Shown here in pieces: positions 35,276 to 45,144 of a DNA stretch of 64,000 bases. Position 1 is the first letter of the stretch; each line of letters begins with the position of its first letter. The notes beneath the pieces were generated by a model. That model searched no databases. It was not told where the DNA came from and saw nothing but the letters and a program-made list of their open reading frames with translations. Position numbers and translations under genes: made by a program. The DNA comes from Methylobacterium sp. SyP6R (lineage in GTDB: Bacteria; Pseudomonadota; Alphaproteobacteria; Rhizobiales; Beijerinckiaceae): contig NZ_JAAQRC020000001.1 of assembly GCF_019216885.1 (NCBI RefSeq), positions 3,020,501 through 3,084,500 on the forward strand, given 5' to 3'.

Positions 35276-37462
35276 ATGACCGCCCCGATCGCCGACGTCC
35301 TGATCCCGCTCGCCCTCGACCAGGCCTATAGCTACGCCGTGCCGCCCGAGCTGGCGCTGGCGGAGGGCGACGTGGTGCAGGTGCCGCTCGGGCCCCGCGA
35401 GATCGTGGGTGTCGTGTGGAGCCTGCGCGACGGCGCCGGCTCGAACCTGAGGCGGGTCACCGGCCGGATCGGTGTCGAGCCTCTGAGCCCGGCGCTCCGC
35501 CGCCTCGTCGAGTGGATCGCCCGCTACACCCTGGCGCCGAAGGGCTCGGCGCTCGCCATGGCGCTCCGCCTGCCGGAGGAGAGCCGCACCGAGACCGCCA
35601 AGGTCGGCGTCCGCGCGACCGGCATGCCGCCGAGCCGGATGACTCCGGCGCGGGGCAAGGTGGTGGCGGTGGCGGCCGACGGCGTGGTGCGGGGCAAGCG
35701 GGCGCTCAGCCTGGAGGCCGGCGTCAGCGCCAGCGTGGTGGACGGGCTGATCGACGACGGCGTGCTGGAGACCGTGGCGCTCGCCCCCGAACGAATCGCC
35801 GAGCCGCCCGATCCCGATCATCCGCACGATCCCCTCTCCGAGCCCCAGTCCGAGGCAGCTCGCGCCCTGATCGCCACGCTCACTGCCCCGCCCGTCGGCG
35901 GGGGGGCGGCGGGAGAGGGTGGCGTGACGCTGCTCGAAGGCGTGACCGGGTCGGGCAAGACGGAGGTCTATTTCGAGGTCGTGGCCGAGGCCCTGCGCCG
36001 GGGCGTGCAATCCCTGGTGCTGATGCCGGAGATTGCGCTCACGGCGCAGTTCCTCGACCGCTTCGCCAAGCGCTTCGGGGTCAGGCCCGCCGCCTGGCAT
36101 TCCGGAATCGGCGGGCGTCGTCGCGAAAAGATCCGGGCCGGCGTGGCCTCCGGCGAGGTGCAGGTGGTGGTGGGCGCCCGCTCGGCCCTGTTCCTGCCGT
36201 TCGCCAAGCTCGGGCTGATCGTCGTCGACGAGGAGCACGAGGGCGCCTACAAGCAGGATGACGGCGTCTGCTACCACGCCCGCGACATGGCGGTGGTGCG
36301 CGGCAAGCTGGAGAATGCCGCCGTGGTGCTGGCCTCGGCCACGCCCGCGATCGAGACCCGGGTCAATGCCGAGCGCGGCCGCTACCGCCGGGTGGTGATG
36401 CCCGAGCGCTTCGGCGGACGGCGCCTGCCGGAGATCCGCGCCATCGACATGCGGGCCGAGAAGGTGCCGCGCGGGCGCTACCTGTCGCCGAGCCTCGTCT
36501 CCGCCATCGCCGAGACCAACGCGCGGGGCGAGCAGGCGCTGCTCTTCCTCAACCGCCGCGGCTACGCCCCGCTCACCCTGTGCCGGGCCTGCGGCCATCG
36601 CTACCAATGCCCGAACTGCTCGACCTGGCTCGTCGAGCACCGCTTCCGCCGGGCGCTGGTCTGCCACCATTGCGGCCATGCCGAGCGGCGCCCGGAGGCC
36701 TGCACCGAATGCGGCACCTTCGACAACCTGACCGCCTGCGGGCCGGGCGTCGAGCGCATCGCCGAGGAGGTCTCCGCCACCTTCCCGGACAAGCGGGTGA
36801 TCGTCCTGTCGAGCGACTTTCCCGGCGGGGCCGAGCGGTTGCGGGCCGAGCTCCAGACCGTGGCCGAGGGCGGCTGCGACATCGTGGTGGGCACCCAGCT
36901 CGTCGCCAAGGGCCACAACTTCCCGCACCTCACCCTCGTCGGCGTGCTCGATGCCGATATCGGGCTGACCTCCGGCGATCCCCGCGCGGCCGAGCGCACG
37001 TTCCAGCTGCTCCAGCAGGTGACGGGCCGGGCCGGGCGCGGCGAGAAGCCGGGCCGGGCGCTCGTCCAGAGCTACCAGCCCGAGCATCCGGTGCTCTCGG
37101 CGCTCATCTCGGGCGATGCCGAGCGCTTCTATGCCGAGGAGACGGCCGCCCGCGAGGTCGCCGGCCTGCCGCCCTTCGGGCGTCTCGCAGCCTTGGTGAT
37201 CTCCTGCACCGACCGCGAGGCGGCCGAAGCCCATGGCCGCGCGCTCGCCCGCGTCGCCGAGCCGCCGCCCGGCGTGATGGTGCTCGGCCCGGCGGAAGCG
37301 CCGCTCGCGCTGGTGCGCGGCCGCTACCGCTTCCGCCTCCTGGTCAAGACCGAGCGCGAGATCGACCTCCAGAGCTATCTGCGCGATTGGCTCGCCCGGG
37401 GGCCGAAGGTGCGGGGGAATCTCAGGGTCGGGATCGATGTCGATCCGCAGAGTTTTCTGTAG
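35276..37462 (+). CDS. priA: Primosomal replication-restart helicase PriA
   Basis: 728 residues, the full family length. The 3'-end-binding domain starts VLIPLALDQAYSYAVP. The helicase core has Walker A LLEGVTGSGKTEVYFE (near residue 225), Walker B DEEHEGAYKQ (near 317) and ASATPAIET. The zinc-binding region has eight cysteines: CRACGHRYQCPNC and then CHHCG, CTECG and a further Cys (residues about 436-485). Late helicase motifs DIGLTSGDPRAAERTFQLL and QVTGRAGRG are present. PriA reloads the replisome at stalled forks. The unconserved middle (about 110-190) is alphaproteobacterial in style. Confidence 0.97.
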   Translation: MTAPIADVLIPLALDQAYSYAVPPELALAEGDVVQVPLGPREIVGVVWSLRDGAGSNLRRVTGRIGVEPLSPALRRLVEWIARYTLAPKGSALAMALRLPEESRTETAKVGVRATGMPPSRMTPARGKVVAVAADGVVRGKRALSLEAGVSASVVDGLIDDGVLETVALAPERIAEPPDPDHPHDPLSEPQSEAARALIATLTAPPVGGGAAGEGGVTLLEGVTGSGKTEVYFEVVAEALRRGVQSLVLMPEIALTAQFLDRFAKRFGVRPAAWHSGIGGRRREKIRAGVASGEVQVVVGARSALFLPFAKLGLIVVDEEHEGAYKQDDGVCYHARDMAVVRGKLENAAVVLASATPAIETRVNAERGRYRRVVMPERFGGRRLPEIRAIDMRAEKVPRGRYLSPSLVSAIAETNARGEQALLFLNRRGYAPLTLCRACGHRYQCPNCSTWLVEHRFRRALVCHHCGHAERRPEACTECGTFDNLTACGPGVERIAEEVSATFPDKRVIVLSSDFPGGAERLRAELQTVAEGGCDIVVGTQLVAKGHNFPHLTLVGVLDADIGLTSGDPRAAERTFQLLQQVTGRAGRGEKPGRALVQSYQPEHPVLSALISGDAERFYAEETAAREVAGLPPFGRLAALVISCTDREAAEAHGRALARVAEPPPGVMVLGPAEAPLALVRGRYRFRLLVKTEREIDLQSYLRDWLARGPKVRGNLRVGIDVDPQSFL

Positions 37463-37517
37463 CGCGGAAACTCGAACACTCTGACCTTGCAGAGGACCGC
37501 TGGGGGGTGGGCAGACG

Positions 37518-37919
37518 TTAGATTTCGGCAACGGTTGGCGTTCCCTGATGGAATGCCATCTGCCAGTTGCCGTCGATCAGCTTCCAAACCGAACTGCGCA
37601 GCGTATGCATGTCCGGTACTCCTTCCACCTTCCGAACGGTTCTATAGGTTAAAAGCACGACGCCCGCAGAGAGGGTCCTCAGCTCGTATCCGTAGGCGGT
37701 CAGCTCCGATCGCTCGCATTCCTGCTCCGCAGCCAGTCTGCGAACGACTTCATCTTTCCCGTATGCTCCACCAGATCTTCCGAATTCAAGAAAATCATCT
37801 GCCAGCAGTGCGGCCACCTTATCTTGTGAGCTACGAATGGCGGGATCATGCAGACGCTCTTCCAAGGCTCTCACAAGATCCAGTTCGCTGGGCGAAGCCG
37901 TCCTCATATCCACTACCAT
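37518..37919 (-). CDS. NTF2-like (DUF4440-type) protein of lower GC
   Basis: 133 residues. The pattern VRALEERLHDP, VAALLADDFLEFGRSGGAYGKDEV (in part) and VWKLIDGNWQMAFHQGTP is that of the DUF4440/SnoaL-like NTF2 fold, small cone-shaped barrels that bind or convert small molecules. The function is unknown. The gene has visibly more A and T, and less GC-biased third positions, than its neighbours, suggesting recent acquisition. It lies between convergent priA and the Tricorn-like gene. Confidence 0.8.
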   Translation of the reverse strand: MVVDMRTASPSELDLVRALEERLHDPAIRSSQDKVAALLADDFLEFGRSGGAYGKDEVVRRLAAEQECERSELTAYGYELRTLSAGVVLLTYRTVRKVEGVPDMHTLRSSVWKLIDGNWQMAFHQGTPTVAEI

Positions 37920-38002
37920 CCTGGGTCAGCTTGCTCGAAATGTCCGCGAGAGGTCGAAGGTACCTACTCATATCGCCAGACTGATCCCATCCTGGCCTCG
38001 GG

Positions 38003-41000
38003 TCACCCCGGCACCGCCGCAGCCCCTACCGCTCGGCAGGTCCCTCCGGTCCCGCCGAGCAGCCGGTCCACCGCCGCATCGAGCTGCGGGTCGCGTCCCT
38101 CGGCCCAGGCGGCGGGGTCGGCCGGGCTCGCGAGGTCCGGCAGCACGTCGGTGTTCTCGAGCCGGGTGCCGTCGGTGCGGTAGAGCGGGATCTGCGGCAG
38201 CCCGTAGGTGAGGCGCGGCACGATCGGCGAGGGCACCCACCAGACGAAGGTGCCGGTGCCGGCCACCGGCTCGCCGACGAGCGGGCCGATGCCGAGATCG
38301 TGGTAGCCCTGCGGGAAGATCGAGGCGTCGGAATAGCTCGCGCCGTTCATCAGCACGGCGGACGGGCGGATCCAGCGGTCGCGCGGGTCGCTCTGGACCG
38401 GGCCGGAGCGGGGCGCGAAGGTCAGGTAGGGCCGGCCCGAGAGCATCGTGAGCAACTGGTTGTGCAGGTTGCCGCCACCGTTGAAGCGCACGTCGACCAC
38501 CAGCCCCTCGGCCTGGCCGAAGCGGCCGAACACCTCCGCGAAGGTGCTGCGGTAGGAGGCGGCGTTCATCGCCCGCACATGGACGTAGCCGAGGCGGCCG
38601 CAGGAACGGGCCGCCACCGCGTCCCGGCGCCGCCGCCGCCAGCGCTCGAAGGCGAGGTCGCGCTCGCGCTCCAGGCTCACCGGCACCCGTCGCTCGCGCA
38701 ACGCCGTCCCGTCCGGCTTGAGGAACGCCACCTCGATCCGCCGGTCCTTCGTGCCGCGCAACAGGCGGCGCAAGCCGCCTTCCTCGGGCACGGCCTCGCC
38801 GTCGATCGCCGTGATCACGTCGCCGGGGGCGAGCCGCGTGTCGCCGGCATCGAAGGGGCCGGCGGGCAGGATCGCCGCCACCCGCATGCCGGGACCGGCA
38901 TAGGTCTCGTCGTAGAAGAGGCCGAGGGAGGCGGTCTCCTCGCCCGGCGGCACGCTCGGGCTCAGGAAAGCGCGGGTATGCGAGGCGTCGAGCTCGCCCG
39001 CCATCTCGGACAGGAGTTCGGCGAGGTCGCGGGCGTCCGCCAGCGCCGGCAGGAAGCGGGCGTAGCGGGAACGCACCGCGTCCCAATCGACCCCGTGCAT
39101 CCCGGGATCGAGGAACTTCGCCCGCGTCAGGCGCCAATACTGGTCGAAGCCGGCCGCGAGACGCGCCGCCGGATCGTGTCCCGCCTCGGCCTCGACCCGG
39201 ACATGGCGCGAGGTGCCCTTGGTCAGGTCGATTTCGGTGAAGCCGTTGCCGGAGAGGAACGAGAGGGTGCGCTGGTCGCGGCTCAGCCGCACCGGGGAAT
39301 AGCGCTTGGCGGGCACGTCCGAGAAGACCGTCCGGCGGGTGCCCTGGCGCAGGTCGCGGATCGTGCCGGTGAGCGCGTAGCCCTCGCCCTTCGGCCGCTC
39401 GCTCTGCTCGACGACGAGCAGGCTCATGCCGTCGCGCAGCATCATGGCCTGGACGACGTCGACATGGCCCTGCGACAGCCGGTGCTGGCGGTCCTCCAGC
39501 CCGTCCGGGTCGAAGGCCTGCGGCTCGGGTGCCGGGCGGGCGGCCATCCGCTCCGGCGCGGGACCTGCCGCTCCCGGCTCCGCCGCTCGGCCCGGTGCGG
39601 AAGTCGTGGCCGCCTCGGGCAGGACCGGCGCGCGCAGGCGGGCCTCGAAGGCGTCCCGGGCCCGGCGCGAGGCGAAGACCGCGTCGATGTCGGCGGGCTC
39701 GGCGGCGCCGGAGGCGGAATGCAGGTCCTCCGGCTCGCTGCGCCAGACCAGCATCCCGCCATCCGGGCTCCACTGCGCCTCGCCCTGGCCCTCGCCCGCC
39801 GGCGCCACCCGCCGGGGCGGTAGCGAGCCGTCCGCCGGCACCACCGCGACGTTGTCGGTGAAGCCCCGGTCGAGCTGGACCGGCAGCGCCAGCCAGCGCC
39901 CGTCCGGCGACCAGGACAGCCACCACGACGCATCGCGATAGGGATAGAACCGCCCCGGCGGCACCACCTCCCGGTCGGCGCCGGTTGCCGGGTCGAGGAC
40001 GTGGACCGCGCTGCGGTCGTGGATATAGGCGATGCGGCTTCCGTCCGGCGACCAGGTCGGCCGGAAGGCATCGCCCGGCGGGGTCGGCAGCGCCCGCTCG
40101 ATCAGCCGCGTCGCCTGCGCGAATCCTCGCTCGTCGGCTTGCGCCGGGGTCGCTTCGTAGAGGCCCCAATGGCCGTCCCGCTCGGCGGCGTAGACGAGGC
40201 GGCGGCCGTCCGGCGAGAAGGCAGGGCCGCGCTCCTCGCCGGCCGTGCGGGTGATGCGCTTGACCGACTTCCCGTCCCGCGAGGCGACGTAGATCTCGCC
40301 CTGGGCCACCAAGGCGACCTCCTGGCCGCCCGGCGAGGCGATAAGGTCGTTGAAATCCGAGAGGCGGGCCGGCACCTCGTCGGAAAAGGTCGCCTCCGAC
40401 ACCGTGACCGGCACGGGCTCCGGTGCCGCAGCGCCCCGGCGCAGGCGGTAGATCTGCCCGTCCCGCGCGAAGGCGAGGTCGCCGTCGCGGGAGGCGGAGA
40501 GGAAGCGCACGGGCGCGCCGTCGAAATGCGTGACCGGGTGCGGCACCCTGTCCGCCAGGGACAGGCGCCAGACGTTGAGCGTGCCGGACGCCTCGCCGAG
40601 ATAGGCGATCTCCCCGCCCGGCAGCCAGACCGCGCCGCGGTTCTCGCGGGTGCCGTCGGTCAGGCGCTCGTGGCGGCCGGTGGCGGCATCGTAGAGCCAG
40701 ACCTGGCGCACCGCCTGCGACACCTGATGCTGGCGGAAGCGCTGCTCGATATTGGGGCTGGTATAGAGCAGGCGCCGCCCCTCCGGGTCCCATACCGCGT
40801 CGAGGGCGGCGTTGGGCAGCACCATGGTCTCGCGCCCGCCCGCCAGCGGCACGGAATAGACCTGGGCCGCGTATTCGGAGATGCCCGGCGGCGCGAAGGT
40901 GCGGGTCGCGTCGCCGAGGCGCCGTGAGGCGAACAGCACCGCCCGCCCGTCGGGCGTGACGCTCATCGGCCGCTCGTCGAGGGAGGACCAGGTCAGGCGG

Positions 41001-41278
41001 CGCGCCTCGCCGCCCTCGGTCGGGGTGCTGTACAGGCTGAGGGCGCCGGAGCGGTCGGCGGCGAAGGCGAGGTTCTGTCCGTCGGGCGACCAGAGCGGCG
41101 TCTCGGCATGGAGACCCGCGGGGGTCAGCGCCCGCGCCTCGCCGCCGGCGGCGGGCACGGTCCAGATCCGGCCCCGGACGCGGAAGGCGATCCGGCGGCC
41201 ATCCGGCGACAGGGCCGGCTCCCGCAGCCAGAGTGGCCGCTCGGCGGCGCGGCCTTCCGTAGCGCACAGGAGGAGCAT
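38003..41278 (-). CDS. Tricorn-like S41 protease with beta-propeller and PDZ domain
   Basis: About 1091 residues from the ATG at 41278, which has AGGAGG-like spacing and a short hydrophobic start (MLLLCATEGRAAERP). Upstream ATGs (for example 41401) read through an intergenic repeat, so I doubt them. Residues 20-600 hold WD-like TolB repeats (SPDGRRIAF, WSPDGQNLAF, FSPDGRRLVY, WSPDGSRIAY, WSPDGRWLAL). A PDZ domain follows (APGDVITAIDGEAV), then an S41 peptidase domain (LVVDVRFNGGGNLHNQLL, VLMNGASYSDASIFPQGY) with the likely nucleophile Ser in GASYSDAS. Tricorn-type enzymes degrade peptides; the signal suggests an exported form. Confidence 0.88.
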   Translation of the reverse strand: MLLLCATEGRAAERPLWLREPALSPDGRRIAFRVRGRIWTVPAAGGEARALTPAGLHAETPLWSPDGQNLAFAADRSGALSLYSTPTEGGEARRLTWSSLDERPMSVTPDGRAVLFASRRLGDATRTFAPPGISEYAAQVYSVPLAGGRETMVLPNAALDAVWDPEGRRLLYTSPNIEQRFRQHQVSQAVRQVWLYDAATGRHERLTDGTRENRGAVWLPGGEIAYLGEASGTLNVWRLSLADRVPHPVTHFDGAPVRFLSASRDGDLAFARDGQIYRLRRGAAAPEPVPVTVSEATFSDEVPARLSDFNDLIASPGGQEVALVAQGEIYVASRDGKSVKRITRTAGEERGPAFSPDGRRLVYAAERDGHWGLYEATPAQADERGFAQATRLIERALPTPPGDAFRPTWSPDGSRIAYIHDRSAVHVLDPATGADREVVPPGRFYPYRDASWWLSWSPDGRWLALPVQLDRGFTDNVAVVPADGSLPPRRVAPAGEGQGEAQWSPDGGMLVWRSEPEDLHSASGAAEPADIDAVFASRRARDAFEARLRAPVLPEAATTSAPGRAAEPGAAGPAPERMAARPAPEPQAFDPDGLEDRQHRLSQGHVDVVQAMMLRDGMSLLVVEQSERPKGEGYALTGTIRDLRQGTRRTVFSDVPAKRYSPVRLSRDQRTLSFLSGNGFTEIDLTKGTSRHVRVEAEAGHDPAARLAAGFDQYWRLTRAKFLDPGMHGVDWDAVRSRYARFLPALADARDLAELLSEMAGELDASHTRAFLSPSVPPGEETASLGLFYDETYAGPGMRVAAILPAGPFDAGDTRLAPGDVITAIDGEAVPEEGGLRRLLRGTKDRRIEVAFLKPDGTALRERRVPVSLERERDLAFERWRRRRRDAVAARSCGRLGYVHVRAMNAASYRSTFAEVFGRFGQAEGLVVDVRFNGGGNLHNQLLTMLSGRPYLTFAPRSGPVQSDPRDRWIRPSAVLMNGASYSDASIFPQGYHDLGIGPLVGEPVAGTGTFVWWVPSPIVPRLTYGLPQIPLYRTDGTRLENTDVLPDLASPADPAAWAEGRDPQLDAAVDRLLGGTGGTCRAVGAAAVPG

Positions 41279-41365
41279 AAGGACGAAGCCGACTTGCGTC
41301 GGAAGGCCGACGCTCCGTCCGCCGATGTTTCTGTCGTGTTGCAGATTTTCGCCGCGAGACCGGCC
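41270..41365. repeat. Rhizobiales-type intergenic repeat overlapping a gene start
   Basis: GACGAAGCCGACTTGCGTCGG and the following inverted GGAAGGCCGACGC resemble the palindromic elements near 24030-24060 (GACGAAGCGTTGGTCTGCCG). The element directly abuts the translation start of the Tricorn-like gene. Confidence 0.4.
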
Positions 41366-41471
41366 ACCGATTTTGCGAAATATGCTCAAGAGCCTGCGCA
41401 TGCCGGACCGCCGGTGACTTGTTGCCGTCGCTCTATCCTTGCGTAAGCCAGGAATCCGGCGCTGTCGAGCG

Positions 41472-41783
41472 TCAGGCCACCTTTCGCGAGGCAGGAATCC
41501 CGTTGCGGCTTGTCCCGGTCTGGCGATGCGCCTCCTCGAACAGGTCGTTGAGCGCCTTGCCGGCGCTGCGGGCGATGCGGGTCGAGGCGGTTCCCTCGCT
41601 CTTCTCCGCGACGATCGCCCGGAGCGCGTCCGCGGTCCGCGCCTCGATGGCGTGGAACAGGCCCGCGGCCGCCTTGGCGTCGACACCGAGCAGCACCGCG
41701 GCGAGGTCCCGATAGGCTTCCCCCAGGAGATGATGAGCCAGGCGCTCGGCCGCCTGCGCCTCCGTCGGCGCGTCGTCGCGCAT
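41472..41783 (-). CDS. Hypothetical Ala-rich helical protein
   Basis: 103 residues from the ATG at 41783, with AGGAGG 9 bases upstream. The product is strongly helical and Ala/Glu-rich (AQAAERLAHHLLGEAYRDL, LLGVDAKAAAGLFHAIEART, KALNDLFEEAHRQTG). No signal peptide, membrane segment or known domain is seen. It stands between divergent pirin and the Tricorn-like gene, on the latter's strand. The frame is supported by codon bias and a good ribosome-binding site. Confidence 0.6.
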   Translation of the reverse strand: MRDDAPTEAQAAERLAHHLLGEAYRDLAAVLLGVDAKAAAGLFHAIEARTADALRAIVAEKSEGTASTRIARSAGKALNDLFEEAHRQTGTSRNGIPASRKVA

Positions 41784-42046
41784 GCGTTCATCCCTCCTGC
41801 CAGCAGGGATGCACGGTGCCTCCGCTGGATTGCGCGGAGCTTTCCCGCCGGGGTCTCCGGACAGCCGCCGACCGGTGAAAGTCGGTGCTGCAAGAACCGG
41901 TCGCGGCCCTCGATCCCCCCGAGTGGCGAAACGATGCGTTTCGATCGTTTCCATTTTCAAATCGTCCGTTAGGCCTCAATCTCTTGCCGATCCGACGCGC
42001 CCGGACCGACACAGGGCGCAGGACTCAGCGAGAAGGAGCACGCGCG

Positions 42047-42985
42047 ATGAGCTGGCACAGTGCCGACGATCCGGTTCCCGGCGATCATTTCAGCTGCGAC
42101 GCGATCCGGACCCTGATCGTGCCGCGCTCGCGCGACCTCGGCTCCTTCGCGGTGCGCCGCGCGCTGCCCTCGACCCAGTGCCGGATGGTCGGCCCCTTCA
42201 TCTTCTTCGACCAGATGGGGCCGTCGGAATTCCTGCTCGGGCAGGGCATGGACGTGCGGCCGCATCCGCATATCGGGCTGTCCACCGTCACCTACCTGTT
42301 CGACGGCGAGATCATGCACCGCGACAGCCTCGGCACCGAGTTGCCGATCCGCCCGGGCGAGCTGAACTGGATGACGGCCGGGCGCGGCATCACCCATTCG
42401 GAGCGCACCGGCAGCGCCCTGCGCCAGACCGGCTCGCGGCTGTTCGGCCTCCAGAGCTGGGTCGCCCTGTCGGCGAACGACGAGGAGACCGCCCCGGCCT
42501 TCGAGCATTACGACGCCGCGTCGCTGCCGATCGTCTCTGCCGCGGGCAAGACCGTCCGGCTGATCGCCGGCGAGGCCTACGGCGCGCGCTCGCCTGTACG
42601 GACCTCGACCCCGATGGTCTATGCCGACGTGGCGCTCGAGGCCGGCGCCGTCCTGCCGCTCGATGCCGATTACGACGAGCGCGCGATCTACACGGTGTCG
42701 GGCGCGATCGAGATCGCCGGCGACGGCTTCGGCCCTGGCCAGCTCCTGGTCTTCCGCCCCGGCGACCGGATCAGCGTGCGGGCGAGCGAGGCCTCCCGCT
42801 TCATGGTGCTGGGCGGCGAGCCGATGGACGGGCCGCGGCACCTCTGGTGGAACTTCGTCTCCTCGCGGCCCGAGCGGATCGCCCAGGCCAAGGAGGATTG
42901 GCGCCAGGGCCGGTTCGACACGGTGCCGAACGACGCCGAGTTCATCCCGCTCCCCGAGGACCCGCCACCGGTGCGCTATCCGTGA
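42047..42985 (+). CDS. Pirin family protein
   Basis: 312 residues from the ATG at 42047 with a GAAGGAG site. The N-terminal cupin has the pirin metal-site segment [19 protein letters not shown] (His-x-His) and HRDSLG, then [14 protein letters not shown]. The C-terminal cupin and YPxPP-like tail (EDPPPVRYP) complete the family pattern. Pirins bind iron; some are quercetinases and others redox-sensitive regulators. The length and both domains are intact. The substrate is unknown. Confidence 0.93.
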   Translation: MSWHSADDPVPGDHFSCDAIRTLIVPRSRDLGSFAVRRALPSTQCRMVGPFIFFDQMGPSEFLLGQGMDVRPHPHIGLSTVTYLFDGEIMHRDSLGTELPIRPGELNWMTAGRGITHSERTGSALRQTGSRLFGLQSWVALSANDEETAPAFEHYDAASLPIVSAAGKTVRLIAGEAYGARSPVRTSTPMVYADVALEAGAVLPLDADYDERAIYTVSGAIEIAGDGFGPGQLLVFRPGDRISVRASEASRFMVLGGEPMDGPRHLWWNFVSSRPERIAQAKEDWRQGRFDTVPNDAEFIPLPEDPPPVRYP

Positions 42986-43136
42986 CCGGGGCAAGCGTCG
43001 TCGTCTCGCGACCGTCGGCATGACACCGTGAGGACGGCCCGGATCGGACGCCGTTCCGGACCCGGCATGCTATCGTCGTGAGCGTGCCGAACCGACCGGA
43101 TCGCCCATTCGCAGCACGCACCGCCGAGGACGTCCG

Positions 43137-43610
43137 ATGGCCCAGGAAGACTTGAATGTCTCTCTTCTGACGAATGCCTATGCCGAATGGTCCGCCAGCA
43201 AGGCCGCGAACGGCCGGTGCTGGCTGGACCTGATGGCCGATAATGCGACACTCAGATCGTTGCCGGACGGCGCCCCGGAACTGGCGTTCACGGCCCGCCG
43301 GACATCGCGGGCCGAGATCGAGGCCTATCTCGACGACCTGGTGAGAGATTGGGAGATGATCCACGCGCACATGACCGAGTTCATCGCCCAGGGCGACCGG
43401 GTGGTCGTGCTGGGCGACGTCGCGTGGCGGAACCGGGCGACGGGCAAGGTCGTGCAGACCCGGAAGGTCGATGTTTGGCAATTCCGCAACGGCAAGGCGA
43501 TCCACTTCGAGGAGTTGTTCGACACCGCGGCGGCGATGGCCGCCGCGACGCCCGGCCCGGACGCCGCGGCCGCTTCGGGAACCGGAGCGGCCGTGAGGCC
43601 GCGGGACTGA
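43137..43610 (+). CDS. SnoaL/NTF2-like protein
   Basis: 157 residues. The core has AYAEWSASKAANGRCWLDLMA (first part), FTARRTSRAEIEAYLDDL, HMTEFIAQGDRVVVLGDVAW and RKVDVWQFRNGKAIHFEELFDTA, in the typical order of the SnoaL/ketosteroid-isomerase-like NTF2 fold. The enzyme activity of such proteins varies and cannot be assigned. The last 30 residues are Ala/Pro-rich and probably disordered. A bidirectional terminator follows, shared with the convergent xylulokinase gene. Confidence 0.88.
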   Translation: MAQEDLNVSLLTNAYAEWSASKAANGRCWLDLMADNATLRSLPDGAPELAFTARRTSRAEIEAYLDDLVRDWEMIHAHMTEFIAQGDRVVVLGDVAWRNRATGKVVQTRKVDVWQFRNGKAIHFEELFDTAAAMAAATPGPDAAAASGTGAAVRPRD

Positions 43611-43639
43611 CCGTGTCGCCGGCGCTCGACGGGAAACGT

Positions 43640-43666
43640 CCCCGAGGCGGCGGATCCGCCTCGGGG
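43640..43666. terminator. Bidirectional terminator between convergent genes
   Basis: A perfect 11-bp stem (43640-43650 with 43656-43666) and a 5-base loop lie 29 bases after the SnoaL-like gene and 13 bases after the xylulokinase stop on the other strand. Confidence 0.8.
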
Positions 43667-43679
43667 ATGGAGGGGCGCG

Positions 43680-45134
43680 TCAGCCCGCGAGCGCCCGCAG
43701 GGCCGGGTATAGGCCGCGATAGTGCGCCAGCCGCTCCGCATAGGCCTCCGCCAGGCCGCGATCCGGCAGCACCGCCGCCCCGCGGGCCGGCGCCGTGCAG
43801 ATCGCCTCGGGGGCCTCGCCCGTCACCGCCAGGCGCGCGAGGCGGGCTGCCCCGAAGGCGCCGCCGTGCTCGCCCTCGGCGAGGGGGCTGAGCGGCAGGT
43901 CCAGCACGCTCGCCAGGATGCGGATCCAGGCCTGCGACCGCGACCCTCCGCCGATGACGTCCGCGGCCTCGATCCGCGTGCCGGAGGCCCGCAGGGCGTC
44001 GAGGCCGTCGCGGAGCGAGAAGGCCACGCCCTCCATCACGGCCTGGGTCAGGGCCGGCCGCTCCAGGCCCGCCGACAGGCCCGCGAAGGCGCCGCGCACC
44101 GCGCCGTCGTTGTGCGGCGTCCGCTCGCCGGCGAGGTAGGGCAGGAACAGGGCCTCGCTCGGTCGCTCGACCGGGCCGATCTCCGCCACCAGGCCCGCCT
44201 CGTCCCGGCCGGCGATGCCGGCCCACCAGGCGAGCGAGGCGGCGGCCGAGAGGGTCACGCCCATCTGGTGCCACAAACCCGGCAGGGCGTGGCAGAAGGC
44301 GTGGACGGCGCCGTCCGGATAGGGCCGCGCCCCGTCGGTGACGGCGAACAGGACACCCGAGGTGCCGAGGGACACGAAGGCATCCCCGGGCCGGATCGCC
44401 CCGAGCCCGACCGCCCCGGCGGCATTGTCGCCGGCCCCGCCGGCAAGAAGCGGCGGGGTCGTCATGCCCCAGCGCCGAGCGAGGTCCGGGCGCAAGCGTC
44501 CGGCCGGTGCCGAGCCCTCGACGAGGCGCGGCATCGCGCCGGCATCGAGCCCGGTGGCGGTGAGCGCCTCCGGCGACCAGGCCCGGGCGGCGACGTCGAG
44601 CCAGAGCGTGCCGGAGGCGTCCGACATCTCCTCGACGGCCTCGCCCGTCAGCGCGAGGCGCAGCCAGGCCTTCGGCAGCAGGACGCGGGCGGTCTTCGCG
44701 AAGATCTCAGGTTCGTGCGTGCGGACCCAGAGCAGCTTCGGGGCGGTGAAGCCCGGCATGGCGATGTTGCCGGCGACCCGGCGCAGCTCCGGGAAGGCCG
44801 TTTCCAGGGCGGTGCATTCGGCGGTCGCCCGGGTGTCGTTCCACAGGATGCAGGGGCGCAGCACGCGGTCGCCCGCGTCGAGCAGCACGGCGCCGTGCTG
44901 CTGGCCCGACAGGCCGATGCCCCGGACCGCCGCGAGTTCGGCCGGATGGCGGCCTTTGAGGGCGTCGAGGACCTGCTCCAGGGCCGCCCACCACTGCGCC
45001 GGGTCCTGCTCGCTCCAGCCCGGATGCGGGCGGCTCACCGCGAGAGGCGCGGTGGCGCTGCCGATCACGGCTTGCGCCTCGTCGACCAGGACGGCCTTGA
45101 GGCCGGAGGTGCCGAGATCGAGACCGAGATACAT
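43680..45134 (-). CDS. xylB: Xylulokinase
   Basis: 484 residues. The FGGY kinase signatures are YLGLDLGTSGLKAVLVDE at the start, GIGLSGQQHGAVLLD, and SGVLFAVTDG with GGGSRSQAWIRILASVL near the C terminus. The enzyme phosphorylates D-xylulose to the 5-phosphate that enters the pentose phosphate pathway. It is the last gene of the polyol operon, 10 bases after the fructokinase gene. D-xylulose would come from D-arabitol through the mannitol dehydrogenase family enzyme upstream. Confidence 0.95.
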   Translation of the reverse strand: MYLGLDLGTSGLKAVLVDEAQAVIGSATAPLAVSRPHPGWSEQDPAQWWAALEQVLDALKGRHPAELAAVRGIGLSGQQHGAVLLDAGDRVLRPCILWNDTRATAECTALETAFPELRRVAGNIAMPGFTAPKLLWVRTHEPEIFAKTARVLLPKAWLRLALTGEAVEEMSDASGTLWLDVAARAWSPEALTATGLDAGAMPRLVEGSAPAGRLRPDLARRWGMTTPPLLAGGAGDNAAGAVGLGAIRPGDAFVSLGTSGVLFAVTDGARPYPDGAVHAFCHALPGLWHQMGVTLSAAASLAWWAGIAGRDEAGLVAEIGPVERPSEALFLPYLAGERTPHNDGAVRGAFAGLSAGLERPALTQAVMEGVAFSLRDGLDALRASGTRIEAADVIGGGSRSQAWIRILASVLDLPLSPLAEGEHGGAFGAARLARLAVTGEAPEAICTAPARGAAVLPDRGLAEAYAERLAHYRGLYPALRALAG

Positions 45135-45144
45135 CAGGACACCA

